DNA of 64,000 nucleotides, from the NCBI GenBank assembly GCA_017311185.1, contig JAESUZ010004131.1:124001-188000 (forward strand), written 5' to 3'. Below the pieces are notes generated by a model. The model worked only from the letters and a program-made list of their open reading frames with translations, was not told the DNA's origin and made no database searches. Made by a program: the position numbers and the translations under genes. The stretch is from Proteles cristata cristata (Eukaryota > Chordata > Mammalia > Carnivora > Hyaenidae). How positions within the stretch are numbered: position 1 is the first letter of the stretch; each line of letters begins with the position of its first letter. Positions 1 to 11,493 of the stretch are shown one piece after another.

Positions 1-1035
1 ACCCTCCTTTTCACCCACGATGTTCCTCCACCGGAAACCTTTGAGTTCTCTTCCCGTTCTTTCACTGGGCACCCCCATACCTAATTAGTCACAAAGTCCA
101 TAAGCAAGCTTCTAATTTTGCTTTAACTCACTTGTACACTGAACTAATTCAGTACTTTTCTTTTCAATCCTGGATCTCAACCAGTAGAAATATTGGTTGC
201 CTGCTTTCTATTTGACTTGCCCAAGGCACTCCCTATGGATTGCCAATCAAATTCCTTAGACTTATTTTGATAAAGTCATTCTTCTGCTCAAAACAAACAC
301 AACAGAACATATATGTCTCCCTTTCTCTGCCTGACTTACAGGAAAAAAAATCCTAATTCTTTAGCCTGGAATTCAAGATGTGCTGAATACACTGTGAATA
401 CTTTTAATTAGTGTCAAGTTCCTACTTTTCCCAGCATGGAGTATATAGAAAGAATACCTTAAATCGTCTTTATGGACTATTTTCCCCTTTCTAACTTTGA
501 CATAGGCCTCCAGCAACTAAGTTTTATCTATCATATATCAAAATCTAGCTCAAACATTACGTTTTCTACAAACCCTCACACATTTCTTCTGTAAGAAGTG
601 AAAACATGTATGTACTCGTGTTTTCATTCATCCCACATTATCAACCACTTGCTATGTTCTGAATATAGAAAGATGAATATGGTACCCCACTTCAGGGTAC
701 TTGCTCAAGCAAGTTATTTAAATAAACAGTTGCAACACTGTGTGATCTATACTACAAGACTACACAGATACCAGTGAATTTCATTGGAGGTTGTTGTAAA
801 CTCAGTGAACAAAAGTGACGGTCAAGGAAAGTTCTATTGTAAATGAGTCTTGTGTGTCTTGAAAATAGTGGTAAGACATTTCTGTCAAAGAGAACAGTGT
901 ACTATAAAGACATGGAGACTTGAAACACACAGGAGTGTTCAAAAGCTAATAACAAATTTGGTCTAGCTTGAGAATAGATACAGGGGACCATCTTATAAAA
1001 TATTGGTTATGACATGCTAAGGATTGTGCTTCAAG
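1..1035. other. RGS7 intron, no recognised element
   Basis: AT-rich intronic sequence with short interrupted ORFs only. I recognise no repeat family or exon of RGS7 here. Confidence 0.5.
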
Positions 1036-1050
1036 CATAATGGGCATTTA

Positions 1051-1403
1051 TTTGCAACAACATGGATGGAGCTAGAGTGTATTGTGCTAACAAAATAAGT
1101 CAGAGAGAGACAAATACCGTATGATTTCACACATAATGTGAAATTTAAGAAACTAAACAGATGAACATATGGAGAGAAGAAGGAACAAAGAGCAAGGGAA
1201 ACAAACTATATGAGATTCTTACTGATAGAGAACAAACTGATGGAGCCTAGAGATGAGCTGATGGAGGGAGGTGTGTGGGGATAGGCTAGGTGGGTGCTGC
1301 TATGTCAGTGATGAATCACTGAATCCTACTCCTGAAACCAGTATTGCATTATGTTTACTAACAAGAATATGATAAGAAAATTTTTTAAAAAGAGGAAAAA
1401 ACC
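1051..1403 (+). mobile_element. L1 3' end fragment (5'-truncated)
   Basis: The segment carries the end of L1 ORF2 (the coding block around atggatggagctagag) and the carnivore L1 3'UTR, ending in an A-rich tail. An imperfect 15-bp direct repeat, cataatgggcattta at 1036-1050 against catagtgggcattca at 1404-1418, is a plausible TSD. It is a short 5'-truncated copy of moderate age. Confidence 0.7.
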
Positions 1404-1651
1404 CATAGTGGGCATTCAATAAGCATTTATTCAATGAACAAATGAATGAATCATTGTATCCACTACAGGTATATTAAACCTTTGTGCTTAAATATTTCAC
1501 ATTAAATAATTTACTAGTTTTCATCTGGGCTCATTGGAGACAAACTATGTATTCACATTCTGTTTTCAGTACTCCATATGTGGCCGATCTTTAATGTTAT
1601 CCTAACAATTAGAAATGCTCAGTCTTGCCATTTGAGTGTGGGTAGACTTCC

Positions 1652-2045
1652 ATGGGAGTATTACACTAAATGAAATAAGCCAAACAGAGGAATACAAAGG
1701 CCATATGATTTCATGTTATATGTGGAATCTTAAAAAACGAAACAAACCTAGCAGAAACAGACTCAGAGAAATACACAGAGAACAAACTGGTGGTTGCCAG
1801 AGGGGAGGGGGAGGGGGGTGAGCAAAACATGTGAAGGGTAGTAGGAGCTGAAGACTTCCGATTATACAAGAAATAAGTCATGGGGATAAAAAGTATTGCC
1901 TTGGGAATATAGTCACTGGTATTGTAATAGTGTTATCAGCTGACGGATGGTAGCTACGCTCGCAGTGAGCAGCGCGCCATGATACGTGGACTTCTTGAGT
2001 CACTATGTTGTACACCTGAAACTAATGTCATGTGTGTCACCTGTA

Positions 2046-2049
<4 letters not shown>
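1652..2049 (+). mobile_element. Old L1 3' end
   Basis: It begins with the L1 ORF2 end motif (ctaaatgaaataagcc) and contains a G-rich 3'UTR stretch at about 1798-1820. It finishes with the typical gttgtacacctgaaactaatg block of older L1 families. The tail has become the adjacent TA/TG microsatellite. Truncated and non-coding. Confidence 0.65.
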
Positions 2050-2090
<41 letters not shown>

Positions 2091-2134
2091 TGAACATATA
2101 CATGAACATATATATATGTGTGTGTGTGTGTGTG
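2050..2134. repeat. Compound microsatellite (TA)n...(TG)n
   Basis: About 30 bp of uninterrupted TA is followed by a mixed CA/TA stretch and nine TG units (2117-2134). It sits at the tail of an L1 and ends 123 bp before RGS7 exon A, so length variation here is close to a splice acceptor. Confidence 0.9.
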
Positions 2135-2257
2135 CAAAAACATAAACTAAAAAAGAAACATTCCAACTAACATGAGCAACAAAAGTTGTGAGTTCTTAAA
2201 GTTAACATATATAAACAAATGTTCACAAATATTTGTTTCTCTGTTTTCTTTTTCTAG

Positions 2258-2308
2258 GGTCAGACATTGTTCAATGGTTAATAAAGAACTTAACTATAGA
2301 AGATCCAG
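2258..2308 (+). CDS. RGS7: RGS7 coding exon A (DEP domain, residues ~59-75)
   Basis: This 51-nt exon has a strong acceptor (a long pyrimidine run ending ttttctag) and the donor CAG|gtaaat, in which position +5 is A rather than G. The first two bases GG complete a Gly codon split with the upstream exon. The following codons read SDIVQWLIKNLTIEDP, and the last G opens the Val codon finished by exon B. The SDIVQWL motif is typical of DEP domains, the membrane-anchoring and partner-binding module. LTIEDP agrees with RGS7, whereas I recall LSIEDP for its paralogue RGS6. The exon is symmetric (phase 1-1, 17 codons), so skipping it would keep the reading frame while removing a DEP helix. A TA/TG microsatellite ends 123 bp upstream. 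Confidence 0.95.
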
Positions 2309-2455
2309 GTAAATAAATCATTTTCTCTTTGATAGAATTATTTTCTTTGTGGTTTTAAGAAATATATTTTTCTCAGAGCTAATATGACAAGCAAGCCAAT
2401 CTGAAGAATTATAATTACATTTAAACTATGCTTTTAGCATTTATACAAATTTTAT

Positions 2456-2519
2456 GGCAGTCAACATATATTTAACTAAAATTTACTGGCAGTCAACATA
2501 TATTTAACTAAAATTTACT
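2456..2519. repeat. Exact 32-bp tandem duplication
   Basis: The unit starting ggcagtcaacatata occurs at 2456-2487 and again, with no mismatch, at 2488-2519. It lies 148 bp after exon A in the intron. The lack of divergence suggests a recent local duplication. Confidence 0.9.
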
Positions 2520-4636
2520 TAGCTTATTTTAACAATTTTTCACATATTTAATGTTCCATTTCATAAAATTTGATTCAGATGATTGGTGATTGCAGAATGG
2601 GTAGTCCATATACATGTTCATAATTAATTGTAGATATAATATATAACAAGGGATTTTGAAGTAATGAGATTGCCCTTCGTAAAACGCATAAGGTTAAATC
2701 TCATTAATTTATCATTTTCCCTTAACTCCATTTTTGCATGAGATTTGAAAACAATGTCATTTGTAATTTGGAGTTGTTGATCATACCTCCATGATTTTTT
2801 TCATGCTCTTATTTAACTCATGGAGCCATTTCCTGTGGCGGACATTCTGTCTGTTCTACAGCACTGAGCTCATTTCCAGAGTTTAGGAACAGCTTCTACC
2901 AGCCCACATTGTGCATTGCCTGGAAAAAATTCTTCATATGGAAGGCATTTAATGACCTTTTAAAAATGTCACATAGGAGCTTTCCCATGCAGTAAACAGT
3001 TTACATCCCTGAAGTGAAAAATAAGATGTATTGTGTTTAGAGAGGATGCTGAAAAAGCAAACAAACAAAAAACTTACAAAAATTGGTATTACAGTGACTG
3101 AGAATGGCTTGGTAGGAAGAGAGAGCAATCCATCAACCACACAACAAACTGTCACTTCATTTAGAAAATAGTTCTGCATGGCTTTTGCTCCTGCCTCTGG
3201 TGGTTACCCCCTTAGAATGGTTTAGAAATAACATGACATCAAAAGGCAAAGTTTATATTTTTTCCTTATTTTGAGCTAACTTTATAAAGCCATGTTATCA
3301 GAAACTGTAGCTATAATTCTATACGTAAATGCCTGTGAACATCCCCCACTCATCTGGTACATGAGCTTTTAGAAGACCTATCCTAGCAGGTTAGGTATTC
3401 GATTAAAGTCGAAGCACCTATGGTCAGCATCATATTGTTACTAAGTGAAAAGAGGAGGTAATTCCTGGCATAAGGAGCCACAGTCTTACAAGTTTACATG
3501 TTGGCCTCACATCAGGCTGACTTTACAAACTCAAAGCCCCATTTGCACAGTCACTGAAAACTAAGAAGCTACTGATTTACAAGAAAATTATTGCTCAAAG
3601 GGTGAAGTGGATTCAAGAATATTTCTTGTAAGGGAAGACCAAAAATGTACTTTGTAATAGTCTAAGAAGCAGGGAAAAGGTACAGATACAATAAGCTAGT
3701 AAGAAACGATCATTGTTTATAATTTGCACATGAGATATCATTTTAGCTATAATGGGTATGAAAACGATTTTATTTGGTTGCTCAACAGTTTAAGGAAGTT
3801 GCCAAGCTTCATTAGAAGGCACATGGAAAGATACATTCAATCATATCCAGGAAGGAGCATACATGTTCTTTAGTCTTATTTAGGACTGGCTGAAAAACTA
3901 GTTGTTGGTTGATTGGTCTGAATGAACTAGTTTAACCTCTGCAGAGGAAAAGGCTAGATTTTAAGAAGAGCAAGAAGCATTGATGACTGCTCTAAAGATA
4001 TAAATGCAAATCTAAAGATTTGCACACAGAAATGAATCAATTCAGCAGCATTAAATATGGTCAAGAACATAACTGACATCATGAAAGTCACTCTGATGGC
4101 TGCAGGTATGAAAATCATCATAGAGAGACTAAATAATTATTATAATAAAGGTCTAATTTTAAATTTTAAATATTAAAAGAAGGTCTAATTTTAACCCTAC
4201 AAATTTTTGGAAAATTGTCAGATAAGACAGGAACTTATATCAGGCTTCTAGCTGATTGTGAAGCAATCGTTTGAAGATGTCTAGGATCATTGGAGGTTCT
4301 AGGTTCAACTGTTTGTTGAAAGAGGATTTGATGCCAAGTTGGAAGAAGACACCAATTCCTGGGGATAGGAGCATGTTCTGATGCCCATCTGGGGACAAGG
4401 GGAGAGAACTGCATGGTCTTAAAGGCCTTATCCAAAACCAATGTGTCCACATTCGTATTCTTAGGGTTCAACATTTTGTTAATGAACATATAATACCTTT
4501 CCATTTCTGTTGTGGCAATTCAGTGCACATTGAACCGAATATTTTACTAGATATTTTGGTACTATTAGAGAAGTGGTCATATGGTGTTATTCTTGTATTA
4601 TTCTTTTAACATAAAGCTATATTTGGAGCTTTAATT
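2520..4636. other. RGS7 intron, unclassified sequence
   Basis: AT-rich single-copy-looking DNA. ORFs up to 89 codons on the minus strand at 4235-4504 show no recognisable domain and no splice context. No repeat identified. Confidence 0.45.
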
Positions 4637-4649
4637 AGAATTTAGAATT

Positions 4650-4855
4650 GGGGCACCTGGATGGCTCGGTCAATTAAGCATCTGATTTTGACTCAGGTCA
4701 TGATCTTATGGTCTGTGAGTTCAAGCCCCGCATCAGGCTTTGTGCTGACAGCTCAGAGCCTGGAGCTTGCTTCGGATTTTATGTCCCCCTCTCTGTCTGC
4801 TCCTCCCCTGCTCACATTCTGTCTCTCTCTCTCTGTCTCAAAAATAAACATTAAA
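4650..4855 (+). mobile_element. CAN-type tRNA-derived SINE
   Basis: Full-length SINE: tRNA-like head with A-box region (tggctcggtcaattaa) and B-box-like gttcaagcccc, TC-rich body and a caaaaataaacattaaaa tail. It is flanked by a 13-bp duplication with one mismatch, agaatttagaatt at 4637-4649 and agaatttaggatt at 4856-4868. Moderately diverged. Confidence 0.93.
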
Positions 4856-5011
4856 AGAATTTAGGATTATTTTTGTTATGTTCACACACACACATATATT
4901 TAATACTCATATAATACACATGCAGGATTCATCTAAAAGTTTTGTTTTCATCTATCTCTTGGGTTTATTTTAACAATATTTTTTCTAGAAAAAGACTTAT
5001 TTCTTCATTGA

Positions 5012-5205
5012 CTTTTTTTAATTAATTAGAGACTGAGAGAGTGAGCACGAACTGGGGAGAGAGGCAGAAGGAGAGAGAGAGAATCTTAAGCAGAGTCTGC
5101 CCTCAGCATGGAGCCTGACTAGGCCTTGATCCCACGACCCTGTGATCATGACCTGAGCCGAAATCAAGAGTTGGATGTTCAACCAACTGAGCTACTCAGG
5201 CATCC
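5012..5205 (-). mobile_element. Older carnivoran SINE, antisense
   Basis: T-rich start, GA-rich middle and a reverse head ending gagctactcaggcatcc. The bases gatcccacgaccctgtgatcat mark an older carnivoran SINE type rather than the felid young type. The flanking repeat cttcattga occurs at 5003-5011 and 5206-5214. It is inserted at the edge of an L2 fragment. Confidence 0.88.
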
Positions 5206-5213
5206 CTTCATTG

Positions 5214-5345
5214 ATTTATTCATACTTTTATTCACTTAACACATATTTTCTGAATTCTTACGATGGACTAAGCACTGGAAATACAGGAAGAACATTCCCT
5301 CCGTGAATGACTTGTCTTTGACTTCTAGGGTATCTAACATTCATG
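5214..5345 (-). mobile_element. L2 fragment, antisense
   Basis: The run attcacttaacacatattttctgaattc...taagcactggaaatacaggaagaac follows the well-known antisense L2 3' end (sense: stop-codon-rich tail with a short GAAT repeat). Highly diverged. Confidence 0.5.
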
Positions 5346-5735
5346 GCTTTTCCTCCTTGTCACTGCCCGTGTAGGTCTTCTGCGATGGGTCTCGACTCCT
5401 AGCTAATCTATAAATGTTGGAATGTCCAGGTTTCTGTCCTAGGTACTTTTCTCCGTATACACACTGTAGCTCAGTGGTATATGTGAAGGGCTCCCAAAGT
5501 CATAGCTTTCATGGCGTTCCATCCTGGTCTATCTGATGCATATGTGGCCTCCTGCAGGGGGCCAGTCTCAGCATGACCAAAGTAGAACCCTGACCAATCC
5601 CCTTTCAGACCTGCTCTTTCCATCTTCCCCAGGCCAGTTACAGTGTTCAGTCTTCTATCCAAGAACATGCTGTGTCTTTTCACTTGTTCAAGTCTGCTTT
5701 GTGGTCTTTCAGCAGTGTTTTTAGGTTTCCTCATG
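5346..5735. other. RGS7 intron, unclassified sequence
   Basis: Moderate GC with overlapping short ORFs on both strands. No family or motif recognised. Confidence 0.4.
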
Positions 5736-6130
5736 TAGGTTTTGCATGCTTCATATCAAACATATTCCTACTTATTTTATTTTGTGTTACTATTATAAGT
5801 GGGGTCTTCTCTTCAATTATATCTATTAGCTGGTCATTGTTTGTACATATGAAAAGAGTTGATTTACATATGGTAACTTTCTATATCACTATTTTACTAA
5901 ATTTTGTTCTTGTTACTATTTTTAACTGAGTTATTGTAAAGCTAGAATTCTTCTTCCAGCAGTTTTTCAGGATTCTATGTGGTTGTTCAATTCTTGACCT
6001 CTGTGTATCTGACATAAATTTTGTTGTCTGTGTGTATGTTGACTATTTGGCTAGATAATGTAGATGAGATAAACTTTCTTCTTTAAAACACCATAGATAT
6101 TGATTCATTGCTCTTATGCATTCACCACCA
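5736..6130 (-). mobile_element. Old L1 ORF2 fragment, antisense
   Basis: The text around ctaattttgtgttactattataagtggg and tcaattatatctattagctggtcattg matches the antisense of the L1 reverse-transcriptase coding region. Stops and indels are frequent. The element may continue further right, but I cannot fix its border. Confidence 0.55.
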
Positions 6131-6158
6131 TTTTGCATTGGCAGAATGAAAAAAACTA

Positions 6159-6162
<4 letters not shown>

Positions 6163-6205
<43 letters not shown>
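6163..6205. repeat. (TG)n microsatellite
   Basis: An uninterrupted run of about 21 TG units, likely to be length-variable between individuals. Confidence 0.95.
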
Positions 6206-6207
<2 letters not shown>

Positions 6208-7597
6208 CACTGCCTAGATCCCTGTAATATCTTCCCCATTTTTGAAATAAGTACACAACTGCTAGGAGTTTGTTTGTTGGTGTATTCGTGTGATCTGCTG
6301 AATAATTAAAGTCTGTTGATTCAGGTTTACTAACCTGAAAATAAGTTTTCCTGTTATATTATTTAGATTTCATTTCTTCATTTCTAAAATGATGCCCACT
6401 ACTTTGTGCTTTCCTGAAAATTAAAGAATTAATGTATATAAAGAAGCTACTACTAAAAAAAAAAACAGTGAAAAGGCATTTATTACATAATAATTGCTCA
6501 AAAAACTCATAGTCATAGTTCTTTTTGTATTCATTTTTGTTATTTTATCCAATTAGTTCCCTGTGTTATTCTTGTTTGGTCTTTTAAAATGACATTTACT
6601 AGTATGTTTTATTCTCTTACACCCAATTATCATTTTCTTCTTTCTGATTCTTTTCTTAGCTCTTTCCCTTCCTTCTCCATCTATGTAAACTTATTAACTT
6701 TGCGCATTATAACAGTGGTTCTGATTTCCTTCACTGGAGATTCAGTTCCTTATTGCTGCTAAGGAAGAACAAACACTATTGCATTTAAAATATTCATTCT
6801 TCTCTCCAGCTCCCCATTTCCACTTGCCTCTGGCATACCCTCTTCCCGTCCCAGCATGCTCTTGTAAGTTACCTTTCATCTCCTCTTTAATTATATTGGT
6901 GTCATTCACTTTTAATATTTTAATCACACCTAGAAGATACTGTTGTAAGTTTACTTCATGCCATTTGATGTCTTGGAAATGTTTTAGGCTTGTTTTATGA
7001 ATCATTTTCCCATTTGTTCTCCTCAAATATAAACAATTCCTCACAATACTGATTGATGTTTAACTATTGACAGGGTAGGTGTTTTGTCTTCAGGTAACAC
7101 AGTGCCATAGTTTCTGTTCTTCATAACTGGAGCTGCCATACTCGTCACATTAACTTGCATTAATAGGTTAGTTTTGGTCTTTAGTTGGACTGAGTCTAGA
7201 GGGCAAGGCGTAGAAATGGAAGCAATCCCGGCCACAGGTCTTCTTCATGCTGCCATACTGTCTCTGAGTGTGATGGGCCCTTCAAACTGCGTCAGACTCA
7301 CCCCGTGTTCTGCTTTGTCCATTCCCAGTGGCCCACAGACTGCGGTCATGCCCACATGCTCTGTGCTCTCCAGGTGGTGGGGAGGAGCTGCTGTTCACTG
7401 ACTGCAGTGAACAGGATCCAAAGTGGTGTGCTCCCTTATCCTTCTGCGTTCTGACTGTCCCACTGCGGACTGGGCGTTTCATTAGTCATTTTCCAGGGTC
7501 TTCTCTTAGTCCTGCCATGCTTTCTTAGGAGGCTGTTGCAATCTGATCCAATATATATAGTGTATTGTTACACTTCAGGGGTGTGTATTTTGGCACC
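6206..7597. other. RGS7 intron, possible old LINE debris
   Basis: Mixed AT-rich then GC-richer sequence. Some phrases resemble antisense L1, but no alignment is convincing by eye. ORFs on both strands overlap each other and show no domains. Confidence 0.35.
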
Positions 7598-7612
7598 CAT
7601 CCTAATTTTTAA

Positions 7613-7830
7613 AATTTTTTTTAATGTTTTTTATTTATTTCTAGGAGAAGAGAGAGACAGCGTGGGCAGGGGAGGGTCAGAGAGAGAGGGAGTCACAGGC
7701 TGAAACAGGCTCCAGGCTCTGAGCTGGCAGTCAGCACAGAGCCCGACGCGGGGCCCGAACCCACGCACCGCGAGATCATGACCCAAGCGCAAGTCGGACG
7801 CTTAACCGACTGAGCCACCCAGGCGCCCCT
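7613..7830 (-). mobile_element. Young felid SINE, antisense, perfect TSD
   Basis: Antisense full-length SINE with an intact head (gactgagccacccaggcgcccc) and the gagctggcagtcagcac and cacaggctgaaacagg diagnostics of the young subfamily seen five more times in this window. The 15-bp TSD catcctaatttttaa is at 7598-7612 and 7831-7845. Confidence 0.95.
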
Positions 7831-7845
7831 CATCCTAATTTTTAA

Positions 7846-8570
7846 TGCTGGATGCAGGTTTGTGTGATTTGTTGTTCTTGATGCTGAGTCAATAGTTATA
7901 AACTTAGCTTATGTTTTTGTGGTGTGAAGGGCTAATCCTTTTATTAATACCTTTCAGTTCTATTACTAAGAAGATAGAATATGTAATGAAAATGCAAAGC
8001 CCAGAATAAATTGCGTTAGTCTCGGAGTGAGAGTCTAGCCAGTAGAATAAAGTGGTACTTTGGTTTCACAAAGAAGAAATTGATGCACGCCAACTGTTGG
8101 TTGGGGGCAGGAGAACAGGAGGAGGGATTTAGCCCTTGGTGGGTCTCTGTCTCTGTCAGCACCTCCGGGGAGTCCCCCCCCGGGTCTTCAGTTGGCCGTC
8201 CTCCCCACTGCTTCTGTGTTGCCCTCCGCTCGCGTTGGCAGGGCCTCTTCCTGTCCGTTTATAATCTTCGCTTTTGCCAAACCTCAGGTTGGGGGCGCAC
8301 CGAGTGATTGTGCCTCACCCTGGGAAAGCGTGCTGTGCTTCCCAAGGCTCTGTGGTGTTTTTCTACCTGACTTTCAGTTGCACAAGAATATTCTGCTTCT
8401 CTTCTATCATTCTGAGGTATGGGATTCTTTAAGGATGTCCAAACCCTTGCTGCCTGGACACACCACAGTCTTTGCAGGATGAACCTTTTGGATTGCTAGG
8501 TTTCTGTTTGAGAAACAGGTTTGTAATACCTTCCTTTGCTCGTTTTTCTCATTGCTTGAAATAGTTTTCT
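7846..8570. other. RGS7 intron, GC-richer patch
   Basis: Contains a local GC-rich stretch (about 8090-8340) with roughly ten CpG dinucleotides in about 170 bp, but no promoter motif and no extended CpG density. ORFs of 75 and 96 codons overlap in two frames and resemble no known protein. Confidence 0.4.
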
Positions 8571-9130
8571 ATCATATCACATAGCCATTGCTGCGTAAAC
8601 TCAGTGGCTTAAAATAAACTGTGGGATATAAGCTTAGGAATTTCCTGGGCTTGCACTGATGGGTTAACAAGGCACCTTTCTTTTTCTCATTAGCTCCACT
8701 CTGAACAATTTCCCCAGGAGTGATTTATAGTCCTATTTACCTGTTTACCTAATTTGGCCCTCCCTGTGAAAGCAGCCCTCTGCTGTTGTACTAAGTTGGA
8801 GGGTGTTTCTGACCTGAATACCTAATCTTGTTTACCTCACATACCTTTGTTCTATAGTGGGGCCTTTGCCCTGCCCTCTCTAAACCTATTTACCTAATTC
8901 TGTTTACCCAAACTTTGGTGTGAACATCCTATGGCTTTCTAATTCTTTATGCCTTGTTAACCCATCGGTACAAGCCCAGGGAGTTCCTAAGCTTATTCCC
9001 CACAATAAAAAACCATGTTATTTAGTTCATAATTCTGTGGATTGGCTGGTCACCTCTTCTGGGGGTTTGCTTGGTTGACTTCTGGTGGGCTTTCCTTTTC
9101 TGGATTGTAGCCAGGTGGTTGGGTGGATGA
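8571..9130. mobile_element. Ancient interspersed repeat split by a younger insertion
   Basis: The left part (ctcagtggcttaaaataa, before 8621) and the right part (after 9003: accatgttatttagttcataattctgtgg) together resemble a common ancient mammalian repeat with the gtggcttaaa...cataattctgtgg signature. I cannot name the family with certainty. It is interrupted by the inverted-repeat element at 8621-9003. Confidence 0.5.
8621..9003. mobile_element. Non-autonomous DNA transposon-like element with 54-bp terminal inverted repeats
   Basis: The left end (8621-8673, gtgggatataagcttaggaa...) and the right end (8950-9003, ...ttcctaagcttattccccac) are reverse complements over about 54 bp with only a handful of mismatches. 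The outer flanks aataaact and aataaaaa share 6 of 8 bases, as expected for an old 8-bp TSD of the hAT type. The 276-bp interior has no ORF but repeats a tttaccta-type motif four times. No transposase is present, so this would be a MITE-like passenger. Family not identified. Confidence 0.65.
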
Positions 9131-9904
9131 TCTAGGATTTTTTGGTGTATTCGATAATAGGTAGGTGGTCAGCTAGTTGCAGCTCATTCTCTCATCCTTT
9201 AGCCTACTGGCACTGGTATCTTACTATGGTGGCTTGTACTGGAGTCACATTTTCCATTGTTTCATCAGCCAAGGCAAGTAGCATGGCCAAGTCCAGAACC
9301 AATGTAAGGAAAGACTGTCCAACAGCATGAATACAGAGGTATATGATCAAATTTGGGCCATTACTGCAGAAATCTTCCACATTCGTATTTCTTCTGCTTT
9401 TCAGATCTGCCTTTCTGTGATATGAACTATTAGCTTTTGGCTTGTGCTTGCAAAATTTATCCTCCAGAACCTATTCATAATTTGTTATTAAATATGCTTT
9501 GTGTCTAATATCAATCATGTCATTAATTATGGATGATATTTTGAGAAAATTTATCAAATGACAATGCTTCAATGAAGTTTGCATCCTTTACAAAATGACT
9601 GGTGGAGATTAATAACTTCTTGACATCATGCTGCTCATTTGTAATCTTTGCTGCCTCTCACTGGAAGAATCACCCTTGCCAAGCTCGTGAAGTGATGCTT
9701 ACCAGGGTGAGGAGTACCTTAAGATCCTCAGTCCAATGAGCAGCCAAAATCTGAAATGAGCCTCACTATGATGACTAGATATTAAAGAACGTTAGGTACA
9801 TTCTCTGTGTTCCCTGAACAATACCGTGCTTGCTCCACTTTTCTCTTTCTCTCCATCCACCCTTGCTTCTTGAGATCCCAGTGTTCCTTGAGAGGCTACT
9901 TGGC
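9131..9904. other. RGS7 intron, unclassified
   Basis: No repeat assigned. Short ORFs only, the longest 62 codons and without domains. Confidence 0.4.
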
Positions 9905-10075
9905 ATTGAAGATGAGTCATAGGCTCTGCAGACATCCTTGAGCTCAAGTCTTGATTCAAGTACTTACTGGCATTGGGCAAGTTAGTTAATCTCTCTCTCC
10001 CTCCCTCTTTTTTTCTTCATCAGCAAAATGCTTTTAATATGGTGTTTTATGAAGTTTAAGTGAGTCAACATTCTA
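9905..10075 (+). mobile_element. MIR fragment
   Basis: The sequence gctcaagtcttgattcaagtac...ttgggcaagttagttaatctctc...tcatcagcaaaatg follows the MIR core and 3' region. Old and diverged. Confidence 0.55.
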
Positions 10076-10189
10076 GTGTGCCAAAATTTTGATTTTATTT
10101 TTAAATAGGCCAGATTCTTTTAAAACTCTGAACATTTGCAGGCATATTTAGCTAAATTGGATTCTTTAAAATGCATGCAATTTTTATAC

Positions 10190-10330
10190 TAGCCTTCAAA
10201 CACAATCTATTCTATGAAGCCTTCTCTACATAATTCAGCTCCCAAGTGCTTTTCTTTACCATGAATTATTTGCACTTGCTACTACTCAATTTGTTGATTA
10301 ACTTTATCTTCTATTTTTTATTTTAGATGT
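10190..10330 (+). mobile_element. L2 fragment
   Basis: atgaagccttctctacataattcagctcccaag resembles the L2 3' region (gaagccttccctgac...). Border uncertain. Confidence 0.4.
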
Positions 10331-11470
10331 TAGTCTTATTGCTTTAGTCAAATAAAAAAAAAAAACATGACGGCAGAAGACATGCATCCTCTCCAGTCAT
10401 TGACTGAAGTGTCAAGATCAATAAGTTATCAATAATCTCTTGATTTTTACTAACGGGAATCCACTGAAGTGGCATTAAGTTTTTGGTAGCCAATGATTCG
10501 ATTTGTGTTCTCTTAAATAAATGAGGAAAAATGAAGAGAAAGAAATTTAAAATGAATCTTTCCTTATCTAAACCAAACCCAATTTGAAAGAAATGGTTTA
10601 AAATGCAGATAAAAGAATAAGATTAAGAATAGAGATTTATCCAGGATAAAACCTTAATGTTGAATAGTGGCAATAGTTCTCCTTCTAGAGGTATTACCTA
10701 TTGTGAAAATATCTGGAAAATTGAGATTCAGATCAGTCAATCAGATGTTTTGCTTACACATCACTGAACTGGATCGAATATCTTAAATGTCACCGAATTA
10801 ATTAAATCAACCCATTATGCTCACCATTAGAGTCCTTCATTGACCTCCCAATTCTCTACCAGTCCTCTAGACAAAATGATCCAAATTCTCTTAATGAACA
10901 TAATAAAACTCTGTTACAAGTTGCCTTCATACCGCGTGCATTTGGTTGGTCTGCCAGAGAAATCAGCTCAAGGAACATGAAGGTATATCAGAACGGAGAA
11001 TGTATAGAATGTCTCTGTTATCCTTGATAATATTTTGAATCTGCAAAATCTTTCATGCTATTCCAAATCGTTTAAAAGACACTTTTTATTTGAATACTAC
11101 AACAATATCGTGACATAGCCATGCATAAGATGTATTCATTTTACAACTGGAAAGTCAACCGAGAAAAATATGAATGTCCAAAATCACACAAAAACATCGT
11201 TCAAAGAAACAGAACTTTGGTCTCCTAATCTCTACCTGTGTGTTTTCTCTTTTTGGCACAATTATTTCAGGCTTAAATTCTGCTTTTTGTTACATGGTTG
11301 GCAACCATGAGAGGTGCTTGAACCCACCTGACCAGATGGTCCCTTACATGGTGTCTTTTGGAATAAAGTAATTGATTTTCTTAGATTCGATGTTATATTT
11401 AGCTAGTGCATCCTGGGTGTACCCTTTGGTAGAGCTATTTTCTACATATTCCAATATATTCCTGTTACAT
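10331..11470. other. RGS7 intron, unclassified
   Basis: AT-rich. A MIR-like core may lie near 11100-11170 (gatgtattcattttacaactgg). No gene. Confidence 0.4.
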
Positions 11471-11493
11471 TCAAAATAAAAGGAAATCTTTTC

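Noticed and set aside
4650..4760. SINE heads considered as tRNA genes
   Set aside because: They keep tRNA-like A and B box regions but not a foldable mature tRNA, and each is followed by a SINE body and A-rich tail.
8090..8340. GC-rich patch considered as a CpG island or promoter
   Set aside because: Only about ten CpGs in a short stretch, no core promoter motif, and no exon nearby.
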